DNA of 8,332 bases from Candidatus Gorgonimonas leptogorgiae (GCA_929200515.1 CAKNAD010000066.1:3760-12091); one strand, 5' to 3'; counted from the first letter of the stretch, positions 1-6,657 are shown. Translations and numbers: made by a program. The notes: generated from the sequence alone by a model not told the origin.

Positions 1-105
1 CGCTTACAGCGTATTGAGCCTAAAGTTAATCCGATTGAATTTAAATTAGAACAACGACGAAAAAAACAAAGTTTTATTTTTGCTCAGGAGAATATTGATG
101 CTTGA
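1..105 (+). CDS. 3' end of upstream gene, probably the SMC-like MksB ATPase
   Basis: An open frame runs from the window edge to a TGA at 103-105 and encodes the last 34 residues of a protein. The tail is basic (an EQRRKKQ cluster) and shows no diagnostic motif. The stop lies inside the start of the next gene: ATG at 98 and TGA at 103 form an 8-nt ATGCTTGA overlap, so the two genes are translationally coupled. Because the next three genes look like MksE, MksF and an MksG-type Toprim protein, the missing partner is the SMC-type ATPase MksB, and this tail is most simply its C-terminus. That identity is inferred from context only; the ATPase head motifs would lie outside the window. Confidence 0.6.
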   Translation, partial: RLQRIEPKVNPIEFKLEQRRKKQSFIFAQENIDA

Positions 106-718
106 ACATGGACCATTATTAACTGAATTATTAGCTGGTAAAAGTATTTGTAAAATAACAGACGAAGAAAACCATCGTCGTTTACAAAACGAAACAATAA
201 GAGAAGATATAAATAAATATTTAAGACCTCTTAATCGCCGTATAGCGACAATTAAAAATGAGAGTGTTTATTTTCTTGCCTATCAAGAACTTAATGCAGA
301 AGCACGCAATCACTTAGCTAAAGAATTTGATCAAACTATCAAATTTTTATTGCCCTTATTAGAATGGATGCAATTAACACAAGAAGCATTAGGAGATGAT
401 AGTGTTTTTAGTATTGAGGATATTATTGATCTATATAAATATGCTAGAAGCATCGAATCTAATCAAGCTCTACAGAAACGTTTTTCTAAACTCGCAAGTA
501 ACCGCTTTTTTAATTCATCTAGTAGTGATTTACAAAATCAGCTCAAACAGGTTTTTAAAAAATTAGAAGATAATAATTACTTGCATAAGCTACACAAAGA
601 TCAGCAATATTATATAATAACGGGAAAAATAGAATATCTAATAGAAATCATTGAATTTATTAAAGAAGAAGAGTCACTACAAATAGAAGAAACAGCACAG
701 CAGGAGCCAATGTTTTAA
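98..718 (+). CDS. mksE: MksE-like condensin accessory (winged-helix KITE) subunit
   Basis: A 206-residue protein, the usual size for MksE/JetB. The ATG at 98 is preferred over an in-frame TTG at 80 because AGGAG at 86-90 sits 7 nt before it. Residues about 5-63 have the layout of a first winged-helix domain: LLTELLAGKSICK, a long helix ending REDINKYLRPLNRRI, then a hydrophobic wing YFLAY. A second helix-helix-wing unit lies at about 145-190 (LKQVFKKLEDNNYL, then YYIITG). In Mks/Muk condensins this subunit binds the kleisin and loads it with the SMC ATPase on DNA. The gene is coupled to the upstream gene by an 8-nt overlap and to the next by TAATG. The subunit family is clear by architecture; which Mks subfamily is not. 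Confidence 0.72.
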   Translation: MLEHGPLLTELLAGKSICKITDEENHRRLQNETIREDINKYLRPLNRRIATIKNESVYFLAYQELNAEARNHLAKEFDQTIKFLLPLLEWMQLTQEALGDDSVFSIEDIIDLYKYARSIESNQALQKRFSKLASNRFFNSSSSDLQNQLKQVFKKLEDNNYLHKLHKDQQYYIITGKIEYLIEIIEFIKEEESLQIEETAQQEPMF

Positions 719-1962
719 TGGTAGCAAATAAATCAACTACAAAAAATCAAAGTTTATTACATGCTCAAGGTGTAAAAAGGTTAAACTTAATTGGTAAATA
801 TAGTACGCAGTTAATGGATGCTTATATTAAAGGATTTTTTGATGAAGATTCTGTTAGTGTAGGAATACTTAATAATCTAGTAGATGCTCGTATTTTATAC
901 CGTCCAGATGCAACTCAAGGATTAAAATTACGCCCGGATGTTAATAAACTAATTGCTAATTTAACTGAAGATGAACGTAAACGACAAATTAATGCTGATG
1001 TTTCTAGTCCACTTTATGAGATTAATACTTTAGTTGAACATTATACTGATGCACAGCGTAAAGATAATTATATTGGTGTTGATTATTATTTCTACTCACT
1101 TACAGAAAAAGTACACGATATGACAGAGCAACTTAGCAATGATATTGAATTTCTATGGAATAAATTACATGCTGATTTTGGCTTTGTTAATAATTTAAGT
1201 GATAAAATCAGAGAAAATGAATTAGCACAAAAACAAAGTCAGCATTTATTAAATGGCTTAAAGATTATTGATTTTAATTACTTATTTGAGCTAACACAAA
1301 ACAATTCAAAGTTACGAAAACTATTAGTTGTAGACCTACAAAAAAAAATTTCAGAATTACATAGTTCTTTATTAGAGGTTCAAGAACGTTTACTGAACTT
1401 AATGTTAGTATTTCGGAAGCAACAAAAACGATTACTGTTAATAAATAATATGGTTGCGTTTTTAAAGCAAAATCCTAATTTTGAGTTTAGAGATTATCCA
1501 AATCGTAGTAATGTACCTGATATTTTCAATAAAGCAGCTTCTATTAATGCGAGTGCAAATATTGCTTTAGACAGGCTTAGTGATCAATCTGTACTAAGCG
1601 AAATTGTTCGTAGTTTACCAGCAAGTGTTGAAAATCATGTGGAACCTTTAGAAGTAGGTAATGATTTTGAAACAACTGAAATTATTTCAGTAAGTGTTGA
1701 ATATGAAAAATTAAAAAAAGATGTAACCAAGTTTTTTGAATATTTTATTGAACAAAATGTAATAGTTAGTGCACTAGTTTATTTGCAGAATAATAAGCTA
1801 GATTGGGATGCTGAGCTATGGCTATTTCAGGTAATCGCTGAATATGAAGGATTGGCACAAAATTTTCATCAAGACATTAAATTCGAAAAAAAGAAAAAAA
1901 TTGTAAGTGCTTTTAATCAATTAGAAATTATTCAAGATATACATCTAATCATTGTCGTTTAA
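718..1962 (+). CDS. mksF: MksF-like kleisin subunit of an Mks/Wadjet condensin
   Basis: A 414-residue, strongly helical protein, the expected size for MksF/JetA. It starts at the ATG overlapping the previous stop by one base (TAATG), with AGGAG at 702-706. Residues about 18-85 look like a winged helix (STQLMDAYIKGFF, then ILNNLVDARILYRP). Residues 95-300 form a long helical/coiled-coil middle, including a Leu-rich helix around 198-250. An acidic, probably flexible linker at about 303-325 precedes a C-terminal domain (330-414) where kleisins contact the SMC head. In MukF/MksF the protein bridges the two ATPase heads and carries MksE. The assignment rests on length, order, domain pattern and neighbours, since kleisins have no short signature. 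Translation is coupled to mksE. Confidence 0.68.
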   Translation: MVANKSTTKNQSLLHAQGVKRLNLIGKYSTQLMDAYIKGFFDEDSVSVGILNNLVDARILYRPDATQGLKLRPDVNKLIANLTEDERKRQINADVSSPLYEINTLVEHYTDAQRKDNYIGVDYYFYSLTEKVHDMTEQLSNDIEFLWNKLHADFGFVNNLSDKIRENELAQKQSQHLLNGLKIIDFNYLFELTQNNSKLRKLLVVDLQKKISELHSSLLEVQERLLNLMLVFRKQQKRLLLINNMVAFLKQNPNFEFRDYPNRSNVPDIFNKAASINASANIALDRLSDQSVLSEIVRSLPASVENHVEPLEVGNDFETTEIISVSVEYEKLKKDVTKFFEYFIEQNVIVSALVYLQNNKLDWDAELWLFQVIAEYEGLAQNFHQDIKFEKKKKIVSAFNQLEIIQDIHLIIVV

Positions 1963-1978
1963 CTGATAGGTGTTTATA

Positions 1979-2872
1979 ATGGAAACCTTACTGGATACAA
2001 AAATTATTATTGAGTTAAACAAAGCTAGCAAAAAATTACTAATAGGTGATACTGTCAAGCTAAAAGCATCGGCAACTTGGCTTAAAAAAACTATTGCGTG
2101 GTGTGATGAACAGCATATAATATTAGGGAATAGATGTGGCTCAGACTTTTATATTCAAAAAAGTGGTGTTGAATCTATTGAAAATTGGCTTAAACAAAAT
2201 AATCAAGGTAGTTTAGCCCAGCTAGCTAAATGTCAGACAGGAAACCGACAACAGGTAGCTGTTTATTCATCTAATGAAAAAATCGCTAAAATATCTCCTA
2301 GTGAATTTATGGTATTATCTGCTTGTACTGATGTAAGGTTATGCAAAGATAGCCAATTAATTTATGGATTAACAGAAATACCTCCACAGATTAATATTGA
2401 AATTGATATTAGGTATCTAGATTTATCTTTATTTAACTATTTAATAGTGATAGAAAATCTTGATAGTTTTAATGATTGGCATCAATATATCTTAAATAAA
2501 AAATTATCCAATGCTTTAATAGTATATCGAGGAGATAAAAAAGGACATAGTAAAGCATGTCAAGCATTAAAAAAACGTTGGTTAGATGAAAAAGGCTACT
2601 ATGGACAAATATTTTTTGGAGATTTTGATGTTGCAGGTTTAGCAATTGCTATTGATAGTAAAGTGGCTTATCAGCAGGTACTTCTTCCTGAATTAAGTTA
2701 CATAAAAAAACACTTAGATACTTTGCAATATAAAGACAACTATGCTTATTCACGTAGAAATTTATTTAATGAATGTCCTGAAAAATGGCAGTTTTTACTT
2801 AAAATATTGCTAGAAAATAAAGCTAGCTTACGACAACAAAATATGTTTAATACCCCTTTAATTTTATATTAA
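1979..2872 (+). CDS. Short Toprim protein of MksG/JetD type (putative nuclease subunit)
   Basis: A 297-residue protein. The ATG at 1979 is chosen over a GTG at 1970 because GATAGG at 1965-1970 gives an 8-nt spacing. The C-terminal half shows a Toprim-like core: a strand ending in the acidic IENLDSF motif (Glu159), a glycine turn YRGDKKG (about 183-189), and FFGDFDVAG with the DxD pair Asp215/Asp217. The same E...DxD pattern marks MksG/JetD, the Wadjet subunit that cleaves closed-circular DNA after loop extrusion. JetD is usually nearer 390 residues with a separate N-terminal domain; here about 150 residues precede the Toprim core, so the protein is compact. It lies 16 nt after mksF and is the last gene of the operon. 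A topoVI-A-like Toprim enzyme outside Wadjet is the alternative. Confidence 0.66.
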   Translation: METLLDTKIIIELNKASKKLLIGDTVKLKASATWLKKTIAWCDEQHIILGNRCGSDFYIQKSGVESIENWLKQNNQGSLAQLAKCQTGNRQQVAVYSSNEKIAKISPSEFMVLSACTDVRLCKDSQLIYGLTEIPPQINIEIDIRYLDLSLFNYLIVIENLDSFNDWHQYILNKKLSNALIVYRGDKKGHSKACQALKKRWLDEKGYYGQIFFGDFDVAGLAIAIDSKVAYQQVLLPELSYIKKHLDTLQYKDNYAYSRRNLFNECPEKWQFLLKILLENKASLRQQNMFNTPLILY

Positions 2873-3080
2873 ATTCGATAGAACTATTTGTCTTGTATTT
2901 TCTTATCTTATACTATCAAAGCTTAGATAATTATATCGATTATTCAATATTTTAATGTCGCTTTAAAAATAGCCGTAATCTGAAAAAGTGTTGAACATAC
3001 ATTCTTTGAACTATAAGAAGGTTTTAACCATTTTATTTAAAATATTGAAGAGCATTATCTATTTTTTATTGATTACAATT
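2873..3080. other. Convergent intergenic region
   Basis: 208 bp of AT-rich DNA between two converging operons. No gene is supported. There is a weak 6-bp stem (TTATCT 2903-2908 with AGATAA 2925-2930) and a 10-bp palindrome GGTTTTAACC at 3020-3029. Neither has the GC stem plus T-run of an intrinsic terminator, so how the two operons stop is not visible. Confidence 0.5.
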
Positions 3081-3767
3081 TTAGAATTTATTACTAGTAT
3101 ATTCTAATTTTTGTAACCAAGCATTAAACAATGGGCATTGTTCCCTCATAGCTTCAATACCTATTGCTTTTGCTATATCAATACCAACAACTATTTTTGA
3201 AAAATTACCTTTAGATAAACGTGCTAGTATTTTAGATGGTGCTGTATTAGGGTGATTGTTAATTGCTTCTGGAGTTTTATATTGACGCACAATTTTTGTT
3301 GTTTTTTTAATATTAATTTTAAGTTTATCTGCTAATATTTGCGGGTTGCTAAATAATAAAGCTTCAAATTCATGCATCGACATATAAAAAATAAAGCGTT
3401 GTTTTACTTTTAGTTCATACTCAGGAATATCTTGTAATAATTCTTTATTAGTAGCTGTACTAAGAATACTAGTAATTTGTTGTGGGGTATGTTGTTTAGT
3501 AATTTGCTTTAATCCTGGCCAATCTTTAGTGCCATAATAATCTATCATGGTAGTTACAAAATTATTTTTAGGATTTTGCAAATGAATTTTTATATCTTTT
3601 TTTACTCTATGAAAACGAATATCACCGCCTTTTTGTCCTGGCTTTGATGCTTGTGTTGGAGTTATAAAAATATTTTTATTTGCTAAATAAGGATAGAGTA
3701 ACTGTTTAGCAAACTCATATTCGGTTTTTCCTTCAACAATAATAACACCATTAATATAATTAGTCAT
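3081..3767 (-). CDS. DUF4276 family protein (Toprim-like partner of the AAA ATPase)
   Basis: A 228-residue protein with the hallmarks of DUF4276. These are an N-terminal strand with IIVEGKTEYEF (Glu12, the Toprim-type VEG motif), a conserved TTMIDYYG at 72-79, MHEFEALLFS at 131-140, and the C-terminal pattern TAPSKIL...CPLFNAWLQ. ATG at 3767 is chosen; it overlaps the ATPase stop in an 8-nt ATGACTAA (3760-3767), so the two are translationally coupled. An upstream TTG (3785) and GTG (3779) are also in frame. DUF4276 proteins usually sit next to RecF-like ATPases, as here, and resemble Toprim effectors of ATPase-gated defence systems. The second acidic motif is DYY, not DxD, so metal-dependent cleavage is inferred, not shown. 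The family call is firm; the biochemical role is open. Confidence 0.85.
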   Translation of the reverse strand: MTNYINGVIIVEGKTEYEFAKQLLYPYLANKNIFITPTQASKPGQKGGDIRFHRVKKDIKIHLQNPKNNFVTTMIDYYGTKDWPGLKQITKQHTPQQITSILSTATNKELLQDIPEYELKVKQRFIFYMSMHEFEALLFSNPQILADKLKINIKKTTKIVRQYKTPEAINNHPNTAPSKILARLSKGNFSKIVVGIDIAKAIGIEAMREQCPLFNAWLQKLEYTSNKF

Positions 3768-4863
3768 TTGATAATGCACCAGCAATTATATTTTTTTGCC
3801 ACAGTTCACCAAGGGAATATTCCTTTAACCAGTGCTTGTAATCTTGCTCTTGCAAGCGTTCAAAAGTAGATGCACCATCTTGACGATTAACGACTAAAAT
3901 ATCATTAACGCTGAATTGATCGAGAAAAGTAACAGATTGCGTAGCTACAATAATTTGAGTTTTTTGCGATGCCTGTTGAATTAACTCTGCTAACACAATA
4001 ATTGCACCTGGGTGCAAGCCTAATTCTGGCTCATCAATAATAATAGTTGTAGGTAAGTTGGGTTGCAATAATGCAGTTGCTAGACAAATAAATCGAATAG
4101 ATCCATCTGAAAGATGATAGGGTTGCATTGGAAAATCAGAACCTTTTTGCTTCCAGCTAAGATTAACATCTTCTTTCATTCCAGATTTTCTAATTTTTAA
4201 AATAAAATCATCAAAAAAAGGTATAACTAACCGAATAGCATTAATTATTTTTTGATATTCATCTTGATACTGGCTTTTAATATGCAACAAAAATGCACCA
4301 ATATTAGCAGCATCAGTGCGTAAATATTGGTTATCTTGAATAATTGCATAATGGCGCATAGCTGCAGTTGCACTGGTATCATGAAAGTGATAAATTTGCC
4401 AAGATTTAATCGCATCATATATTTTTTGACTTTTGTAATCATCTTGACTTTGTTGCTGTGCTTTGTCAACCATTAACGATGAACCATTAGCACTATCGCC
4501 AAGTTCCAACCATAGGTTATTAGATTTATCATAGCGTGCTTCTTGTTCCAAAGATACTCCATCTTTAGCTGTTGGAACTAGTTTAAACTTATAGCCATAA
4601 ATATCAAACAGTAGTTCAAATTCTATTTCTGTAGTAAATTTTCTGCCGTTAAATAGCAAATCACTAGCACCGCCTATTTGATTTATATAACTATTAAGAT
4701 TGTCATCAATTAAAGCACGTAATATTTTAAAAAAACAGATTAAATTTGATTTGCCAACACCATTACTACCAATAAGAATATTAAGATTATTTAATTCTAA
4801 ATTAACAATTTCTTTAATTGATTTAAAACCCTTAATGCTAATTTTTTTCACTGCTTTAGCCAT
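3760..4863 (-). CDS. RecF/ABC-type AAA family ATPase (COG4637-like)
   Basis: A 367-residue protein. The ATG at 4863 follows GAGGGG with about 6 nt spacing, better than an in-frame TTG at 4878. The N-terminus KISIKGFKSIKE is the usual start of SMC/RecF-like ATPases. Walker A GSNGVGKSN is at 32-40, an ABC signature LSDGS at 251-255, Walker B TIIIDEPELGLHP at 273-285, and a switch region VATQS near 306-310 where many relatives have THS. WQIYHFHDTS near 155-164 is also typical of this predicted-ATPase family. Only a short insert lies between the two ATPase halves, so there is no long coiled coil. Coupled to the DUF4276 gene, it probably senses an invader-associated signal or DNA and controls its partner. 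Anti-phage function is inferred; the ATPase call is secure. Confidence 0.88.
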   Translation of the reverse strand: MAKAVKKISIKGFKSIKEIVNLELNNLNILIGSNGVGKSNLICFFKILRALIDDNLNSYINQIGGASDLLFNGRKFTTEIEFELLFDIYGYKFKLVPTAKDGVSLEQEARYDKSNNLWLELGDSANGSSLMVDKAQQQSQDDYKSQKIYDAIKSWQIYHFHDTSATAAMRHYAIIQDNQYLRTDAANIGAFLLHIKSQYQDEYQKIINAIRLVIPFFDDFILKIRKSGMKEDVNLSWKQKGSDFPMQPYHLSDGSIRFICLATALLQPNLPTTIIIDEPELGLHPGAIIVLAELIQQASQKTQIIVATQSVTFLDQFSVNDILVVNRQDGASTFERLQEQDYKHWLKEYSLGELWQKNIIAGALSND

Positions 4864-4896
4864 AATTTGCCCCCTCAAATTACTTTTATTTCTGTA

Positions 4897-4952
4897 TGCA
4901 GACGTATTATCTTGAATATTTATTAAGTTTTAAATTTACACTATCGTCTGCA
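4897..4952. promoter_or_regulatory. Spaced inverted repeat in the ATPase promoter region (possible operator)
   Basis: TGCAGACG (4897-4904) and its exact reverse complement CGTCTGCA (4945-4952) lie 40 bp apart, just upstream of the - strand ATPase gene. A GATAAT -10-like box for that gene (+ strand ATTATC, 4906-4911) sits next to the downstream half-site; no good -35 box is seen. A partial third copy, AGCAGAC, occurs at about 4980-4986. The spacing would suit two regulator dimers or a looped repressor at the promoter. Function is inferred. Confidence 0.35.
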
Positions 4953-5048
4953 AAGTTAGAATAAAAACAATTTACATAGAGCAGACTTTTTACAGAAAGT
5001 TATGCTATTTTATAATTTTTTTTAAAATATGCAATTTACCAACGAGTA

Positions 5049-5075
5049 TTGACAGTAACAGCTTTATACTATACT
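5049..5075 (+). promoter_or_regulatory. Sigma70-type promoter for the truncated nuclease gene
   Basis: A perfect TTGACA (-35) at 5049-5054 is followed after 15 nt by TATACT at 5070-5075, or after 17 nt by TACTAA. It lies 40 bp ahead of the ATG at 5115. The -35 is consensus; the -10 spacing is slightly short. It is the best-looking promoter in the window, yet it leads into a broken gene. Confidence 0.5.
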
Positions 5076-5114
5076 AAGTTTTTCTAAAAATCTTCATTGA
5101 GGCTAAATTACATT

Positions 5115-5321
5115 ATGAAGCAAGATAATAAACTACAACCGAATATATTTTCTTTCGCTACCAGTGAGCTATCTCAAGATGCATTTCCTTGCTGGTTTTT
5201 ATCTTGGGCTAATAAAAACTATGTTACAACTGATAAAGACTTACATCAATGTGCGCTAGCTTTTATCACTAAAATATTTGATAAGCATTGTTTAAAATAT
5301 AGCAACTCAAATATAAGATAA
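5115..5321 (+). pseudogene. N-terminal remnant of a PD-(D/E)XK nuclease superfamily protein
   Basis: A 68-residue open frame with ATG at 5115 and TAA at 5319. An in-frame TTG at 5097 and a weak GAGG at 5099-5102 lie upstream. The sequence PNIFSFATSELSQDAF, then CWFLSWA and DLHQCALAFI, matches the characteristic N-terminus of the PDDEXK_4-type nuclease superfamily, whose members are usually 350 residues or more. The catalytic D...ExK core is absent, so this is a truncated gene. A further scrap, YYKNFDV (about 5366-5386, in another frame), resembles the next conserved block of the family (QxKNIDV). That suggests a frameshift followed by further loss. The family lies in defence loci, which fits the divergent ATPase/DUF4276 operon. 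A functional small protein cannot be ruled out because the promoter looks intact. Confidence 0.6.
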
Positions 5322-5431
5322 CAAACTTCTAGTTTTTAAAGGTTGTTGCTAAATTGAGTTTGAGTTACTACAAAAACTTTGACGTAAATGCAAACTTATA
5401 ACTCTTCAATATCATTTAATAACCGCACTAA

Positions 5432-5447
5432 AGCTCTTCCTAGAGCT
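5432..5447. repeat. Short hairpin
   Basis: AGCTCT (5432-5437) and AGAGCT (5442-5447) form a perfect 6-bp stem with a TCCT loop. No T-run follows on either strand, so it is not a standard terminator. Confidence 0.35.
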
Positions 5448-5571
5448 GCTATTATATTTACTAGTACAAGCATTGCCAATTTGTTGATATATTGAAGTTA
5501 AAGAGACTTGAAACTCCTAGTTATCAGAAAAGATTTAAACTATTACAAATTAGCAATCCACTTTGAAGATC

Positions 5572-5599
5572 GTTTAGATGATTATTTAAACATCTAAAC
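5572..5599. repeat. 9-bp inverted repeat / hairpin downstream of the lipoprotein gene
   Basis: GTTTAGATG (5572-5580) and CATCTAAAC (5591-5599) are exact reverse complements around a 10-nt AT-rich loop. On the - strand it begins about 70 nt beyond the lipoprotein stop, where a transcript end is expected. It lacks a GC-rich stem and a U-tract, so it could stabilise an RNA end but is not a textbook intrinsic terminator. Confidence 0.4.
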
Positions 5600-5668
5600 T
5601 TACTAATAACACGAAATTAGGAGTCATCTCTCGCGAAATCCGTAACGATCTTAGGTGGTTTGTTATGT

Positions 5669-6379
5669 TTACTCTGATTTAACTGTGTATTGTATTTTTG
5701 ATGCAGAGACTGAATTAATTCTTATTAAATAGTCTCTAAATCGAATTTCTTTTGAATCAATGGGGTATACAAGCTTTTGATTGAATGCTGGTCTGGCCAT
5801 ATTTTCAAAGGTATATTCTCGGTATAAAAGACTAATACCATTTGCACCTATACCAGTAAATATTATTTCATGGTTGATATAACCGTCTTCAGAAAGAGGA
5901 ATTTGAGATTCTACAGCTTTAAATGTTGTGTTTTTAGGAGTAAGTTTATAAGTTCTACCGCTGCCAATAGGTGAAGTCCAAAAACTCGATGACATTATGG
6001 TGTCATCCCAATGACCATTTTTGTTAATGCCGAACATATAAATACTGCCTGGAATTTTTACTACAGGGTTATTATATTCATTTTTACCAACAATCATATA
6101 AGTATCACCAGTTGTTCCATTAAGATTTATATCTGTTCCACCTATACCGCCGTGTAGTGAAAAATCATTTTGAACTTGATACATGTTTTTCTTTATTATT
6201 GCTTTGTATGCTTTTCTTGAAATCATACTTTTACCAACATACGCTGATTGCATCTCTCCAAGAGAATAGTTTTTGTAATCTACGTTTCCAATTTTACTTT
6301 GATAATATTCCCCTATTTTCATAGATGTTGTGCATCCAGATATATACATAATTGCAAGAAGTAGAAGAAACTTTTTCAT
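5669..6379 (-). CDS. Lipoprotein of unknown function (signal peptidase II substrate)
   Basis: A 236-residue protein. ATG at 6379 has AAGGA 6 nt upstream. The N-terminus MKKFLLLLAIMYISGC is a textbook lipoprotein signal: two lysines, a hydrophobic stretch and lipobox ISGC with acylated Cys16. The +2 residue is Thr, not Asp, so Lol sorting to the outer membrane is expected. The mature part is rich in Gly, Tyr, Asn and Ile with alternating polar and hydrophobic residues, suggesting mostly beta structure. Compact segments at about 172-200 (IFTGIGANGISLLYREY, then MARPAFNQ) and near 215 (IRFRDYLIRI) look conserved, but I cannot name the family. It stands alone on its strand, with its own promoter overlapping a long dyad. 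No enzyme motif is seen. Confidence 0.8.
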   Translation of the reverse strand: MKKFLLLLAIMYISGCTTSMKIGEYYQSKIGNVDYKNYSLGEMQSAYVGKSMISRKAYKAIIKKNMYQVQNDFSLHGGIGGTDINLNGTTGDTYMIVGKNEYNNPVVKIPGSIYMFGINKNGHWDDTIMSSSFWTSPIGSGRTYKLTPKNTTFKAVESQIPLSEDGYINHEIIFTGIGANGISLLYREYTFENMARPAFNQKLVYPIDSKEIRFRDYLIRINSVSASKIQYTVKSE

Positions 6380-6402
6380 AAATTGTCCTTTAATTAAGTT
6401 GA

Positions 6403-6446
6403 TAATTAGTAATATTCCGGGTAAGTAAGCAGAATACTACTAATTA
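6403..6446. promoter_or_regulatory. 15-bp-arm dyad in front of the lipoprotein gene (operator or leader hairpin)
   Basis: TAATTAGTAATATTC (6403-6417) and GAATACTACTAATTA (6432-6446) are inverted repeats with one mismatch (6412/6437) around a 14-nt spacer. In - strand RNA the mismatch would be a G-U wobble, so a continuous 15-bp helix could form 24 nt upstream of the lipoprotein ATG. The upstream arm also overlaps the best -10 box, which instead suits a dimeric repressor operator. Arm length is far above that of other repeats in the window. Confidence 0.5.
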
Positions 6447-6461
6447 AGTACGAGCTTTCAA
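6434..6461 (-). promoter_or_regulatory. Putative sigma70 promoter of the lipoprotein gene
   Basis: On the - strand TTGAAA (6461-6456) is followed by a 16-nt spacer and TAGTAT (6439-6434). That is 5/6 and 4/6 matches to consensus. Transcription would begin inside the dyad loop, about 50 nt before the ATG. Confidence 0.4.
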
Positions 6462-6657
6462 TGTTTTAATTAATACACTTATTAGGCTTAAGATATCTCT
6501 TCGCCGTTTGAATTTCCAGCAACTTAATAGTGCTAATTCTTTAAAATATAGTAAAACAAACCCTATCTAACAATAAAACAAAGACTAAATTACCTATAAG
6601 AGAAGATATCAGAATAATTGATAACAAATAAACAAGAAAACAAAAATAATATTTTTA

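Larger units (their letters stand above)
5322..5668. other. Decayed intergenic region with short coding-like scraps
   Basis: 347 bp without an intact gene. It holds the YYKNFDV scrap near 5366-5386 and a 31-codon + strand stretch at 5502-5597, ending FEDRLDDYLNI-stop, in the same frame as the truncated nuclease. There is also a 29-codon open stretch at 5590-5679 containing GVISREIRND. Two hairpins are listed separately. Two 9-bp arms, CTTCAATAT (5404-5412) and ATATTGAAG (5489-5497), face each other. The mixture looks like gene debris left by deletions, not a designed regulatory region. Confidence 0.4.

Noticed and set aside
2991..3017. TTGAAC and TATAAG resembling a + strand promoter in the convergent gap
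   Set aside because: Spacer of only 15 nt, and no + strand gene lies downstream; expected by chance in AT-rich DNA.
4245..4469. 74-codon open frame on the - strand inside the ATPase gene
   Set aside because: It lies wholly within the well-supported ATPase in another frame and shows no domain or ribosome-binding site.
4700..4915. 71-codon + strand open frame opposite the ATPase start
   Set aside because: It is antisense to the Walker A region, and its hydrophobic look comes from the complementary codons.
5396..5473. A 25-codon - strand frame (ATG at 5473) encoding a hydrophobic Leu/Ala/Val-rich peptide ending LLNDIEEL, like a small type I toxin
   Set aside because: No ribosome-binding site or promoter, and it overlaps gene debris read on the other strand; too short to support without conservation.
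5404..5497. CTTCAATAT/ATATTGAAG arms as terminal repeats of a small mobile element
   Set aside because: The 9-bp arms are AT-rich, with no target-site duplication or internal transposase; likely chance.
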